Assembly: GCA_018806915.1 (NCBI GenBank)
Contig: JAGKQI010000047.1
Span: 372,001-436,000, forward strand
Length of the DNA: 64,000 nt
Direction: 5' to 3'
From: Phytophthora colocasiae
Taxonomy: Eukaryota > Oomycota > Peronosporomycetes > Peronosporales > Peronosporaceae
This document shows, in pieces, positions 43,473-54,895 of the stretch. Position 1 is the first letter of the stretch. Every line of letters starts with the position of its first letter. Below the pieces are notes generated by a model. The model was given only the letters and a program-made list of their open reading frames with translations. It had not been told where the DNA came from and did no database searches. A program made the translations under genes and the position numbers.

Positions 43473-43497
43473 TTTTGCTGCTTCGAATTATTCTAGT

Positions 43498-44394
43498 TTA
43501 GTTTTCCATTGGCACTGCGTGGTCTTCATCAACAACGTTTTCAGCAGGAGTTGCTGAGTCCAGATTAGGTCGAAAAGGCGGGAACAAGTCATAGGGAGGC
43601 AAACCAACAGCTCTCCGAAGCTCTAAAATATCCAAATCTAATGGGATAGTGCCTCCATTTAGTCGACATGTAACGTACAAATTGCCTTTGACCAGATTCA
43701 CTCGGCCCCTCCCATTGGCTGTCTTGTGTAGGAGTGATTTCAGCTTGAAGAGCATCGATGCGCTGAAGTTGCGCGAACGTCGCGCTACTTGGTGGTTCTA
43801 AAGCGGTTCCTTCTGGTTGTCGGGCATGTGAAATTGCCCAATAACGCTGTGAAGCTGGCTAGTACGATTCCGACGTTCCTTCACGCTCTAAAAGACTGCT
43901 TATAGCAGCTGCAGATGCTTCAACACGCGCTTCTGTGGCGCGACGAATAACTGTTCTTGAACTAATGCGCTGTACATACACGTACAGCTCAAGTCGAAAG
44001 TCGGCTTGCCTAAAAAATATGTTTTTTCATAATCAATTAAGCACATTCAATTCAACATCACTAAAAACGGTTACCCATTTTTCCGACGACTCGCAAGCGT
44101 CCACAGCCGTTCAATTCGGTTAAGGAAGTCTTGGGGTGAAGTTGAAAGTGCGATAAAGTTTGCCTGTGACGTATTAGCACTTGGCCTCACCAGAATCGGC
44201 GCGTTCGCTTCCCACGAAATGTCTGTGGATACTGCCAGCTCGTTGGCGATCTTGGCTCGAAGAACGACGTGTCCATCCCGAGGCATGAGAGTAAATATAA
44301 TCGGTGCCCCATGAACGGATCTGCTGTTTGTGTATGGCTGCCCAATCTTCACTGTTAAATGAACCTGCAACTCGTCAGGCAAAGGGAGACACAT
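43498..44394 (-). pseudogene. Accessory ORF2 of the DD34E element, broken
   Basis: From an ATG at 44394 the protein begins MCLPLPDELQVHLTVKIGQP and includes MPRDGHVVLRAKIANELAVS. A probable intron near 44015-44073 (donor GTAACC, acceptor TTTTTTAG) joins SRRKNG to QADFRLELYVYVQRISSRTV. A TAG follows at about 43859, then RYWAISHARQPEGTALEPPS in the same frame. Near 43715 the frame changes to GRGRVNLVKGNLYVTCRLNG and ILELRRAVGLPPYDLFPPF, stopping at 43498. The segment resembles hypothetical proteins I recall as widespread in oomycetes, but no function is known. The tail-to-tail layout with the transposase suggests an element-encoded helper. Its breaks contrast with the intact transposase. Confidence 0.6.
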
Positions 44395-44670
44395 CGTAAT
44401 AGCGCTATACAAAACTACCCATACGGCACGCGTTAGTGAAATCTTCTCACTCAATAACGTATGATACTTACCGAGGTAGGTACGGCTCGACGCGTGCTAC
44501 GCAAGGGTGGTAAGAACGCTTGACCTGCCACGCAAAGTTTTAAATGCGAGACTCCGTTGCATGCGTCTAAAAATACATTTTTTAACGTTGTGTTACGTCC
44601 TTTTGTGGGAGAAACTTTTAGGATTTGTCGTTGATTTAGAGGCGCTATCCGTATACCAAAACTACAATAC

Positions 44671-45245
44671 CAGTGCGACTTGCACACCAAGTTGAACAGT
44701 CAGAGGACTGGGTTACGGTTAGTGGAGTGCAGAAGCGTCGCCAGAGATCCTGTAAGGTATGTGCCCTACTTCGAACGGACAACAAGAAGAAGTCATTTGC
44801 TACAACGTTTTACTGTGAAAGTTGCTCCGTGGACAACGCGAAGTGCTGGTTATGCAACAAGATTAGGCACACCTACCGGGGCGAAGCGAAGACCTGCTTC
44901 GCTATCTGGCACGAAGAGTTTGAGTGCGGTCAGGCGATTCCTGCGACGCTTGGCAAAAAAGGTAGTGCTGGACCAAGCAGAAAGAAGAAAATCGAGGAGC
45001 ACGACGCGGCCGAGGTGGTCGCGGTGCCAGCAACGTTGATTGGTGCGACGACGATGACGACTACATCGCGTTTGCGGTCTCCATGGCGACAGCGTGTGGA
45101 GTGTCGTCGGGCAAGAAGTTTCCAGGCTCATGGGTGTACTGCGGCGTCCCGGACAAGAAGCTGGATTGCGGAAGAAGACTCGGCGAGAGTTGCAGCTGCA
45201 CAGTGGAGACGCAGACGACGAGGGAGCGGGAAACGACAAGGGTAG
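44671..45245 (+). pseudogene. PiggyBac-like transposase 2, C-terminal cysteine-rich tail
   Basis: Resumes after the nested element with VRLAHQVEQSEDWVTVSGVQ, then CKVCALLR, FYCESCSVDNAKCWLC and ECGQAIPATL. The spaced cysteines match the zinc-binding tail of element 3 (CKVC, FCATC) and of piggyBac transposases in general. Confidence 0.75.
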
Positions 45246-45594
45246 TGATCAGCAGTGAGTGCACGCCGTAGGGTGAGTGCCATCAGCGATGAGTGGCTTT
45301 TGTTAAACTGAAATGCACTTTTGCGGATTTGTTGTATGTGTTGTTTCGTCTTTTTCCTTGTCAGGTGTCTTTTCTTTTTGAAGACGGAGTCAGTAACGAC
45401 ATCGAGGAGCTGCCAAGCAATGGTATGGCGTATAACTAACGACATCGATAGGAAAACCTGTTGAAAATTTATAGCGCTTCCCGCAGGTGTATATGCACGA
45501 CATACAATACTCAAGTGGTCTACTACGTCATAAGTTATGACGTAGGAGTACCGTAACTAACGTGTTTGGGGCCAAAATTCCGGGAACCAGGGGG

Positions 45595-45598
45595 TTAA
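45595..45598. other. TTAA shared by two piggyBac elements
   Basis: Element 2 ends at 45594 and element 3 begins at 45599, so one TTAA serves as the right target copy of one and the left copy of the other. Confidence 0.85.
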
Positions 45599-48500
45599 CC
45601 CTTTTACTCCGGCATTACGGATAATCCGGAATACAGGTTGTAGAGGTGAAAGTATTCGGCGATCTCCGCAGCAAATATTAGCTCTCGCCATTTCGCATAT
45701 AGAAGTTTGTATTGAAAAAATTACACAGGTTGATTGCAGTGTCTCTATCAGGTGAGACATGAGATTTTCGGGATGCACATAGCGCTGCAAATATAAAAAT
45801 CCGCGGGCTGCTCCCAGCCTTTCATTCCAGAATCTGCGCCGAAGGAGACAGTCAGCGCAATCATGTACACCGTGGTGTATGAGAAGAGCTTCAAGCAGAT
45901 TTGGCGCGAGCTGAAGAAGAAAGGATGGACGTTCAAGAAGTCGAAGGGCCTCAGCAACGATCATCGATACGTACCACCTGGCGGGAACCTCCAAGGGAGC
46001 GAAGGGGTCGACTACTTCGTCGGTAGGTTTGCTAGGAGTTTGTAAGTGACTGCTTCTCTGACGGATATGTGCTACGTGTAGGCGAAGCGAGTCTCCTCCA
46101 ATACTGTCGGCGCCAAGGATGGCTTGCCTTTGGCCCCACGCCAAACACTGCGGCACCATCACCGTCCCCTCTGTCTCCAGCAGTTGCGGCACCGTTGACG
46201 TCTCCTGTGGCTCCAGCTGTTTCGGCGCCGCTCGATGACCCGGTATTCACACTGGAACCGACTGCAGCTCCTCCCGCTGAAAAAAAGAAGCCGACGAAAT
46301 CACGCGCAGATGCGAAGCAGACCCCTTCTTGAGCAGGCATCACCATCAGCAAGAAAGGATAGCGCTTCTGCGAAGCCATCAACGCGTAGAGCTCCACGCA
46401 AGACACACAAAGAAGCTAGTGCTCCCACAACTGATCAGCAGTCAACTCGCACAGGAAAACGGAAGGCATCCGGATCCAGCCATTCAACGAAGCGTCGGCA
46501 GTGTGGTACGTGACGTCCGTGCTGGTTTATTTTGACTTGATTCTAATAAATATTCTTGTTACGGATGTTCCCGATTTAGATGTTCCGTATACCTCTGTTC
46601 ATGATACGGAGTACACCGAACTTGCTGTTCCGGAGACTCCTGTAGCTATTCCTGATATTTCTGAACATGCTACAACGGATGCAACCTAAGTTCCTGAAGT
46701 TCGAGGCCGTGCTCTACTTTTCGATTTTGACTCGGACAACTTTCTGGATGCACTAGGTCGTGACACTCTTTTTGATGGAGATGTGGTTAATGATATCAAT
46801 GTTGGCATCAATGACTGGCTTCTCGCTCTTGATTCGGAAACGGAAGGTGATGAAGAGGCAGTCTTATTTGATGAGGACGACGACACTGAAGATGAAACGA
46901 GCGGCCGTGATCTTGTTGAAGAAGAAGGAGCTGAAGAAGAGTTGGAGGCCTGTCGAGAAGCTGATGAATGAAGTGCCAGTTCAGTTCGATTTGACTGGAG
47001 ACGATTTGGATCGATTGCAAGCCGATGAATGGGACGTATTCATGGAGCAGCAGTCAGACCAGTTGCGGTTGGATTCGCGTCCGCTGTACGACGGGCCGCA
47101 TGGACCAACAAGAGCTGCACTGGCGTATGCATCAAATCCCTTAGCAATATTCTACTTCTTCCTTCCGAAGGAGTTGTGGAGGAAGATTGCGGAGGAGACC
47201 AACAAGTTTTGCACGGATAGTATTGATGAAATTGCACAAGCCAAGCGAGCACGAGCTCAGACAAGACGTGCGACCGTTTCGTCGACAATGGTATACTCGG
47301 TGGAAGAGTACAGAACCAAACTAAGGAGGAAGAGCCCTATCCAGCCGCACGTGATCGTTCGCTTTATCGGGCTGCTAGTGGCGCGAACACTCGAGCCCAG
47401 ACGTGAGAGTCTCAGTCGCCACTGGATCACAAGGGTGGAGGGGGCACTGTCGAGAGGCACTTTCGGGCAGTTTCTGAGCAGAGACCGCTTCCAAGACATT
47501 ACTCGTTACTTGCATTTCAACGACAACTCGTTGCAAGCCCAAAGCAGTGATCGTGCGTTCAAGATTATACCCGTCCTACAAGCACTCCAAAAGACGTTTT
47601 TTTCGTGGATACCGACTTGGATCTCGAATCCCGTTTGACGAAGGGATGGTGCCTATGCGCCACCGGCGCAACCCGATGCGGCAGTACATGAAAATGAAGC
47701 CGAACAAGTGGGGAACGAAGTTCTACATGACGTGCTGTGCGGAAACGGCGTACTGCTCTAGGTACGTCGTATCAGTTTTTCGCTACACCGGCTAATCCGT
47801 TATATGTTCTGGATAAGCCTTCCAAAATTATTCCGGAGCTAACGGTTTACTGTGTTTAGGTTGGAAATATATTGTGGGAAGGCAAATGCCGACGAAGAAG
47901 CTGTCGCTCAGCAAGCAGTAGTGAAGAACCTGAACCAAGTCTTGCGAGGGCAGCCTGCGCAACGACTGGTTTGTACCGACAACTTCTACACCTCGGTGCC
48001 GCTGTCGCACAAACTGCTGAGTATGGGGCATTATCACGTCGGCACTATCAGGAAGGACCGGAAAGGTTGGTGTCTCGGTATTGAGTTTTCGCAGAAGAAA
48101 CGACCAAAGCGCATGCCCCGCGGAACCTATCGGATTGCTGTATGGAAAGACCACCCTGAGTTCGTTGCCTTGGCATGGATGGACAACCGCCCGGTGCGTT
48201 TCCTGGCCACGGGGTGTTCAACGCAGCTGACGCAAGTCTCACGTCGCGAGCCTGATGGTTCTATCACTCGAGTACCATGCCCCGACTTGTACGTAACTAC
48301 CATGAAGCCATGGGAGGCGTCGACGTGCATGGCCAATTGCGGCTGCAACGCTACTCCATTCAACGTTCTATTCGGATGCGCAAGTACTATAAGACAATTT
48401 TCTTGGGCCTCGCGGATATCGCCATGGTCAATGCATTCATCGTGCATAAGATAGCTATGCAGCGGAAAAACCTGTCTGTCCCCACTCATGCCACATTCCT

Positions 48501-49212
48501 GCGACGGCTACATGTAGACCTACTCAACCAAACGAGCGAGGACTTCAACGGTGGCGACGATATGGCTGACTTTGTGACAGAGGCATTGCCGCAGCAGGAG
48601 CACACGCTCGAGAAGACGGAGGAAAAGAACGGCAAGAAGACTCGGCAATGGCTGTGTAAAGTGTGTTCGGCTTACGCAGGAGCAGGAGTTCGCAGCTTCG
48701 AGACTAGTTACTTTTGCGCCACGTGCTCCCGCGCCAAGCAAGGAAGAGTGACTCTGTGCAGCAAGGCGCGGCGTTTACAGCACGGCTCCGCGCTAACGTG
48801 CAACGAAGTGTTGCACCACAGCTGGAGAAATGGGACGGCGATTCCTCCTGCCTTGCAAGACAAGATCAGGTTCGTCAACAAGCGCCGCCCTGGAGCTATC
48901 CCGGAGACCGACGAGGAGTAGGCTCGGAAAAGCAGTGAGACTTGAGGAGTAGCAGTGAATGGGAAAAATGTTGACTGGTGTGTCTGAGTTGTCACGTTGT
49001 TGCTTGTTGCGATAACCGTTTTGCAAGGAGATTTCAATTTGCTTTGTTTTTGTACTGCAAATCACCGCCCTCCACCCAATCAATGGTCTCGCTTCGACCA
49101 CGTGTCATGCGAAAAGGCTTGACGCACGATATATACTACTGATTTTCCGGTATATGTTAATTCATATATTATGAATAACGGAGAATCCGGAATTATCATC
49201 GGATTAGGAGGG
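45599..49212 (+). mobile_element. PiggyBac-like element 3
   Basis: 3614 bp. Starts CCCTTTTACTCCGG and ends with GGATTAGGAGGG, flanked by TTAA at 45595-45598 and 49213-49216. The terminal repeats are imperfect (CCCTTTTACTCCGG versus CCCTCCTAATCCG). One transposase gene of four exons fills it. It is a different family from element 2 by end sequence but has the same protein layout. Confidence 0.85.
45863..48921 (+). pseudogene. PiggyBac-like transposase 3, nearly complete, four exons, frameshifted
   Basis: ATG at 45863. Introns at 46023-46081, 46506-46579 and 47762-47859 all begin GTA and end AG. An N-terminal domain reads FKQIWRELKKKGW, HRYVPPGGN and GVDYFVGEASLLQY. An acidic linker follows, then the DDE_Tnp_1_7 domain: FYFFLPKELWRKIAEETNKF, PFDEGMVPMRHRRNP (D1), LEIYCGKANADEE, VCTDNFYTSVPLS (D2), MGGVDVHGQLRLQRY (D3). 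The cysteine-rich tail is CKVCSAYAG, YFCATC. Frame changes occur near 46330, 46940, 47605 and 48280, plus a stop near 46687. All three catalytic aspartates are present, so it decayed only by small lesions. Confidence 0.85.
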
Positions 49213-49216
49213 TTAA

Positions 49217-49814
49217 AGGGCCGACTGCGGCGAAAATAGGTAAGCTCCATCCGCCATCCAACTTCGTGCAAGAGTTCCAGGAGAGTCTTTCAAAATGAGA
49301 GCGCCAAACCGAGTCATTGTGGCCCGATAGATAAAAGATATGTGGGACGACATACCTTCATCTACAATCCGCGTCGAATCACGTATCCAAAGCGTACTTA
49401 GCCAGAGTGACCCACCACTAGTCTAAAACCCAAGCAAAATGCTTTTGAATAATCAAAAGTGCTAGCTTTGTATGCTATAGTGAAGGGGCTCACGATAGCG
49501 TTAATTTCGCCATATGCTTTCAATGAAGCGGAGATCCTGGGGTATAAGCTCAGGTTTGTTCACGCAGGATCGCTATTCAACACGCACGTGATTTGGCCTC
49601 GTATGGGCGATTCCAAGCCACATTAGTAGGCTAGTAAACTGATGTGGCACTCGGGGGAGGGGTTTCAGAAGTTCTATGTCGATCGATAGAGCATGCTTGC
49701 GCACTTCGTCAGTCCAGGGATAAGTGAAGTCATCCCACAACACCAGTATTGCGTTCGTCGTGCTTTCACGCTTGCAAAAATGAATTTTTAGCGATAGAGA
49801 ACTCTAAAAACAAC
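49217..49814. other. Gap after the piggyBac pair
   Basis: About 600 bp, no gene or repeat recognised. Confidence 0.4.
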
Positions 49815-49816
49815 TA

Positions 49817-50296
49817 CCGAATTCCGAATTCCTTGGTGAGCTATACCCGTTTTTTTCCTTCAGAGAGTGATATGGGCATGGTTCGCTCTCTTTTACTCAC
49901 GGACATTGAAAACTACTTCAGAGAGTAAAGCGAAACACACATTCAGCCGCTTTTTCGATCTCGTAACTACCCTCGTCCTCGAGGATTTCTCCTCACCGTA
50001 GCTTCCAGGTAAGCCTACTTCTTCCTCCACTGCTTAATCTGAGACGGCTGCACCTTGTAGAGACGTGCTGTGCCTCTGACAGTCCCTCGCTCTGCCTGAA
50101 GAAGAATCTTCACCTTGTTTTTTACTGTCCTTCTCGTGTTTTTGGTTGGCATCGAGCTTCTTCGAGATTAGCAGCTTGCACACGGCTAGCAAAGATACCT
50201 GTCTTTTTTAGCCAATCGTAGGAATGGCGACTCTCCTCGATGGGCTATGCCCTTTTCCAAACTATTTTAGCGAGTATAGCTCACCAAGGAATTCGG
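49817..50296. mobile_element. Short pogo-like MITE
   Basis: 480 bp with inverted ends CCGAATTCC and TTGGTGAGCTATAC (the left end repeats GAATTCC once more), flanked by TA (49815-49816, 50297-50298). The - strand around 50010-50152 reads KNTRRTVKNKVKILLQAERG and GTARLYKVQPSQIKQWRKK, an N-terminal helix-turn-helix like that of pogo or CENP-B type transposases. The catalytic part is absent. Confidence 0.7.
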
Positions 50297-50298
50297 TA

Positions 50299-50763
50299 AT
50301 AAACTTTAGTAAAACAATAATTTAACAGTGCCATCACAGTTCCCATAAACTTCAAGGCAGTGTGCTCATACTACAAGGCTAACCTCGGGCTAGACCTTCC
50401 GACCAAACTCATCACGTCGTCTCGTGTTTCTTCATGTGTTTTAGGAACTCTTGATGAAACAGCCTTAAACGTGACGAAATCGTGAATTTTGTTTCTTTTA
50501 GAGAGCGGAGCCATACGTTGTTGATATCTTCCATATTGGTGTCACCATTTTGCAGATCGACAATCCCACCCTTGAGGCATGAAACACGAGGTTTGGTCAC
50601 TGAAGAAATAATAGTGAAGATTAGAGAAAAAATGTCTCAAGAAGAAATAAAATATAGGTTTTGCTCTGGTAAAGAGGGCGAAAACTGTTATTTTAAAAAT
50701 ATCAGTAAGAAACCGAATTTTACATATAATTTTTTGTTTAGACAAGAGTGTAGATCGGTAGAC
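50299..50763. other. Gap before Tc1-like derivative
   Basis: Mostly A/T-rich single-copy-looking sequence. A 62-codon - strand frame (50412-50600) has no recognisable relatives, and I do not call it a gene. Confidence 0.35.
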
Positions 50764-50765
50764 TA

Positions 50766-51712
50766 CAGTCCGCGCCAGGATAGATCGGCCACCCACGTTG
50801 GTGGCCGTAACTCAGTCAATTTAGGAGTTGGAGCCTGCTATTTAGATATTTTTTGCAGCTTTTTTTTTTTTTTTACTAAAGCGGTGTTTGTGCTAACGAG
50901 CTGGATATTGCAATTCATCGGGTGGCTAGCATACAGAGGAGCACTTTTGGCACCTCGACAGGTTAGATCGGCCACCACTACTATACAAATCTCAAATCAA
51001 ATGTGACTAAATGATTGCATATCAATAGTGAGTCCTGTTTCTGTTTCTATCAACTACTTTTACGCATCGACGTGGCATCGACTCGATGAAGGACTTTAGT
51101 AGAGCTAATGGGATTGATTTTGTCTCAAAGAGTGCAACAGTTGCTACGCTCTCATACTGTTTTCCATTATTATAGGCGCCGCGTTTCACAATCCGTTAGA
51201 TTAGGTGGGGGGCCTGGGCGCTTCGTTTTTGCAGTGGGAGCTGGGGCAACAACACGGGCGACGGTGTCTCGGCTGCGGGAGGTCAGCAGTGCAATGTAAC
51301 GAGCGCTCACACCCGCTTCCCGAAGGCCTTGAATTCTACCCCGCTCATTATCAGTGAGGCGGGTCTTCTTCGGGGGTTGGTGGGGCTTTACTTGCGTGGC
51401 ATCTTGACAAATAAGCGCTGAAAGCACCAACGCAAACCACTCGTCTTCATCGACCCTATTGATATGCAATCATTTAGTCACATTTGATTTGAGATTTGTA
51501 TAGTAGTGGTGGCCGATCTAACCTGTCGAGGTGCCAAAAGTGCTCCTCTGTATGCTAGCCACGCGATGAATTGCAATATCCAGCTCGTTAGCGCAAACAC
51601 CGCTTTAGTCAAAAATAGCTGCAAAACATATCTAAATAGCAGGCTCCAACTCCTAAAATTGACTGAGTTACGGCCACCAACGTGGGTGGCCGATCTATCC
51701 TGCCGCGTACTG
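50766..51712 (-). mobile_element. Tc1-like derivative with long inverted repeats, most of transposase deleted
   Basis: 947 bp, starts CAGTCCGCGCC and ends with its near inverse, flanked by TA (50764-50765, 51713-51714). Terminal repeats (50766-51022, 51463-51712) match those at 2721-3976; the left one has an expanded T run. The middle on the - strand holds the N-terminal 99 codons of the transposase (NERGRIQGLREAGVSARYIA, here without the stop seen in the other copy). After RRL it jumps to YNNGKQYES near the C-terminus, removing the whole catalytic centre. Confidence 0.88.
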
Positions 51713-51763
51713 TAGTAGACATCTGAGTGGATATCCACTCGGATAAGATAATCCCGCATTAAC

Positions 51764-53269
51764 TGACATGATGTTATTTCCGATTTTCGAGCGACAGGTG
51801 GATATTACGTTACGATGTGATTGGTTATACTATGGGTTATAAGCGAAAGGGACTTTGGGACGCGGCCGCACCCGTGCGACATCTGTGGAAGATTGTGGAT
51901 AAACCTTCGCCTGACTGTAAAGGGGTCCAAAGGGCCAGAAGTGTAATTCAGAGTGTGCACAACTCTGAAGGTCAACTACACTCTGTCTGGTCACCGGACT
52001 TTCCCCGACGATGAGTGCCTAAGTTCTGGCGGAAAGTCTCTCAGAAGAACGTATCTCTGAGAGACCTCATCCCGTTACCGTCCAGCGCGACGATGGATGG
52101 TTCAAGGATTCACATATTTACCCGCAGAGACCAAGTATCGCGCGCCGGACGCCGCGCACCCGCGCAACCCTCAAGATCTTCATGTACGTTGAAGCATTAG
52201 TGCTCCGTACTCTGGTTTCGTACTCAAGACTCTGGTATCTCTAACTCCGAGTGACCAAGACTCTGAAAAGCAAGTGATATCAGACTCTGAAAACCAGGAT
52301 ACCAGACTCTAAAACCACCGAAGATCCGAGACCATACTGAAACCAAGTGAACCCAAGTTCAAGTCACGCATTCAAGTGATTACTGGCCTGCACATCCCCC
52401 GTAATGACGTCTCTACCTGTCAACCCATCGAGATCGGCTGCACAGATTGCATACTGAAGCCCAGTCAAGATATCGGATGCATACGAGAACCAAGTGTACC
52501 TGAGATATGAAGACTGACTGCTCAAAGGACGCAAAAGACGACAAGACGAAGAGAGTTACCAGAGATATATGATAGTTATGAGGAAGATAAACGATAAACA
52601 GAGTTCAATTTGCTTGCTACTGCACAAGTCCGCTTGAGAGGTATTCAAGCCACTGCGTCATTACGTACGTTATGTGATATCCACCAAATTCAATCCCCTT
52701 AGGTGGAGATCAGGTAACGCAGAGACCTGAAAGGACCCGCCTATTCCATATCCTAGTTGGGTCGTTTGTTTTGTCTCTAGCGGTAGCCCATTTCATATTG
52801 CTCGTTTGGACAGGCTCTGGAAACTTGACAGTCGTTTTCAGAGTGCAAGGTAGACGGTTATATATAGCCGATTGTATTGGTTTATATTTTCCCTCTATAC
52901 TAAAGGGTGGTGCGCGAACGTAAAGGGATACCAGACAGACCAGGTGTCTGGTAGCAAGTCCCTAGTTGACCTGGAGTGTTAGCCCACCGTTCAAGGGCCT
53001 AGAAAGAATAAGAACGGCTGTATATATTTGTATATTTTCGAACTCTGTGTATTGGTTGTTTATCTCTGAAAGTCAGGCTTCACAACACATTCTCAGACTC
53101 CGGCGAGGGTCATATTTCCGAAGACAACGAACCCACGAGGATACCGCAAGGTACCACACGCCAACCTACTGTTGTACGGCTCTGAAAACCCCTTTCAGTA
53201 GTCGTATAACTAGGGTTCACTATACGCCCCCCCTGCTCCCGCGACCAAAGTTTCACTGACTTCGCGACA
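51764..53269 (+). repeat. Solo LTR of a gypsy-like family
   Basis: 1506 bp, TGACATGATG to CTTCGCGACA, flanked by a 4-bp duplication TAAC (51760-51763, 53270-53273). No primer site or gag follows, so the internal part has been lost by LTR recombination. The copy at 60547-62233 is the same LTR with about 180 extra bases (the region around 61863-62045). Confidence 0.85.
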
Positions 53270-53674
53270 TAACCCTTTCGCGCACATGGATGCATTCTGC
53301 TGCCAACGACAGTCTTTGCAAAAGTGGATGATGTTTGAACCCACTCGAAGGGTCGCGGAAACACTACCGTGTTTTGGAACTCGCAGATTAAAGTTTTATT
53401 TGTGGCCAAAAGCAGAGCTTATTTAAAAGGCTTCGAAGGTAGCGTTTTGCTCCTCTGTGTTGTAGCCCTCTCAACGGTCGCCGACCCTTCAAAATGGCTA
53501 CACGTCGAAGGAGGCGTTTTGCTACCTTCCATTTTCAATTGTCTTGTAATGACATCATTAAGTGTCGACTCGACATGATCTGCGCATCGACTACCATAGT
53601 GAATCCAAGTGAAGACCCAATATAATGAGTTATATTGAGACCAAGTATACCTGAAAATGTGGAAGACAGAAGAC

Positions 53675-53745
<71 letters not shown>

Positions 53746-54895
53746 CCAGAGTTCAATTTGCATTGTGATACAGAGTTCAATTTACTTTGTCATACCGACC
53801 GCTACTTGCTGATCTCCTTATTGTAGCAGACCTTGAAGGCTTCCAGTTAGGCTTATGCATTTCAACTTTGCGGACAACGCTGGCGTTCGGAAATTTTAAG
53901 CGTATCAAAATCACCTATAAGACCATTTTTATCCAATTAAGCTGTTTAGGATTAGGTTGACGATTCCGACGTATTCCGACAAATATTTGTTGGAAGCGCA
54001 GTCAAAATATTTTTAACGATACAAAGTTGAAGTATACTACGTGTTTTGTACATATCCCAAAAATTAGTAAAACTAGGGGATTTCCTAGCTTAGGAGATAG
54101 AGGGGGGGATCTTTGCAGGTCCCTATTTGCTGCACCTCCGTTTGTCATCGCTGCGTATTCATGAGCCTAGCTGCGTTTGTCCCGGCAAATACGCAGAAGG
54201 CACGAGCCACAACTCTCGGCTCTTTTAAAAGGATGCTGGGAGATGATGACGTCAGTTTAGTGTTTGTGATGGCCAGCATTCAATGGATAAGTCAGGCAAG
54301 TGTCTAGCGGCAACGATGGATCACTTAGGGTTCTATCTACTAATGAAGGTAAGAAAGGTAAGTTTGCTCGAAACACGGCGATGTCGTATTTTAGGAACGT
54401 TAAGCTTTGGCATTTTGATGAGTATCCACACTTACGTGTGCCTACAGAGTTAATTTTGCTGATGCAAGAAAAACTTTCAGCACAATTAATTCAGAAAATT
54501 AATAATAAATATGCTAGAATTCGTTTAAATTCTGGTTTCTCAAAATTAAAAATTAAAAAAATAAACATGTTATGCAACATTAGGCGAATTCCTGTTTCTT
54601 GTAAACTTTTTTCAAAGAAATGATAGAAAATCAAAATTTCAGATTCAGCTCCATTACAATATATATTCGCAGTTCGTAAGAACTGTCGCTTAGCGGCCTG
54701 CCGGACGTTTGTGATCGTACAACCGTCATGAAACATTCAAGCAACCGTCGGAGTCATATCATATTTCGATATGAAGGCATAGAATAATTCGATTGCATAT
54801 ACTATGCAAAAATGTATGTCACCTAGAGCGTTTATGTTATGGGCTTTGTAGCGGGCTTGTTTGGCGTGAAGCTGCAGAGAAGGAGATGAACATAC
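53270..54895. other. Mixed repeat debris
   Basis: No gene recognised. At 53560-53800 words such as GAGTTCAATTTGC and AAGTATACCTGA recall the gypsy-like LTR, so it may be a very diverged LTR piece. A GA microsatellite lies inside it. The stretch 54440-54660 is A/T-rich, unlike its surroundings. A 107-codon + frame there has no recognisable relatives. Confidence 0.35.
53679..53742. repeat. (GA)32 microsatellite
   Basis: 64 bases of uninterrupted GA dinucleotides. The SLSLSL protein frames over it are artefacts. Confidence 0.95.

Larger units (their letters stand above)
42091..44670 (+). mobile_element. Nested two-gene DD34E (IS630/Tc1/mariner-type) transposon
   Basis: About 2.6 kb inserted in the piggyBac 2 transposase gene between its catalytic part and its cysteine-rich tail. 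It holds an intact spliced transposase on + and a second gene on -, converging 25 bp apart. I could not fix the ends; the inverted repeats are not obvious, and the limits given come from where piggyBac coding breaks off and resumes. Confidence 0.7.
39500..45594 (+). mobile_element. PiggyBac-like element 2, containing a nested DD34E element
   Basis: Ends CCCCCTGGTTCCCG and its exact inverse (45581-45594) are flanked by TTAA at 39496-39499 and 45595-45598. Odd-centred palindromes lie near each end: TATGTCGTAA-C-TTACGACATA at 39544-39564 and TACGTCATAA-G-TTATGACGTA at 45524-45544. A transposase gene on the + strand with one 76-bp intron is interrupted between about 42090 and 44670 by another transposon. 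Premature stops make it inactive. Confidence 0.88.

Noticed and set aside
46686..46886. Serine-rich - strand frame in piggyBac 3
   Set aside because: Complement of the acidic linker of the transposase.
53419..53780. SLSLSL-repeat proteins
   Set aside because: Translation of the GA microsatellite.
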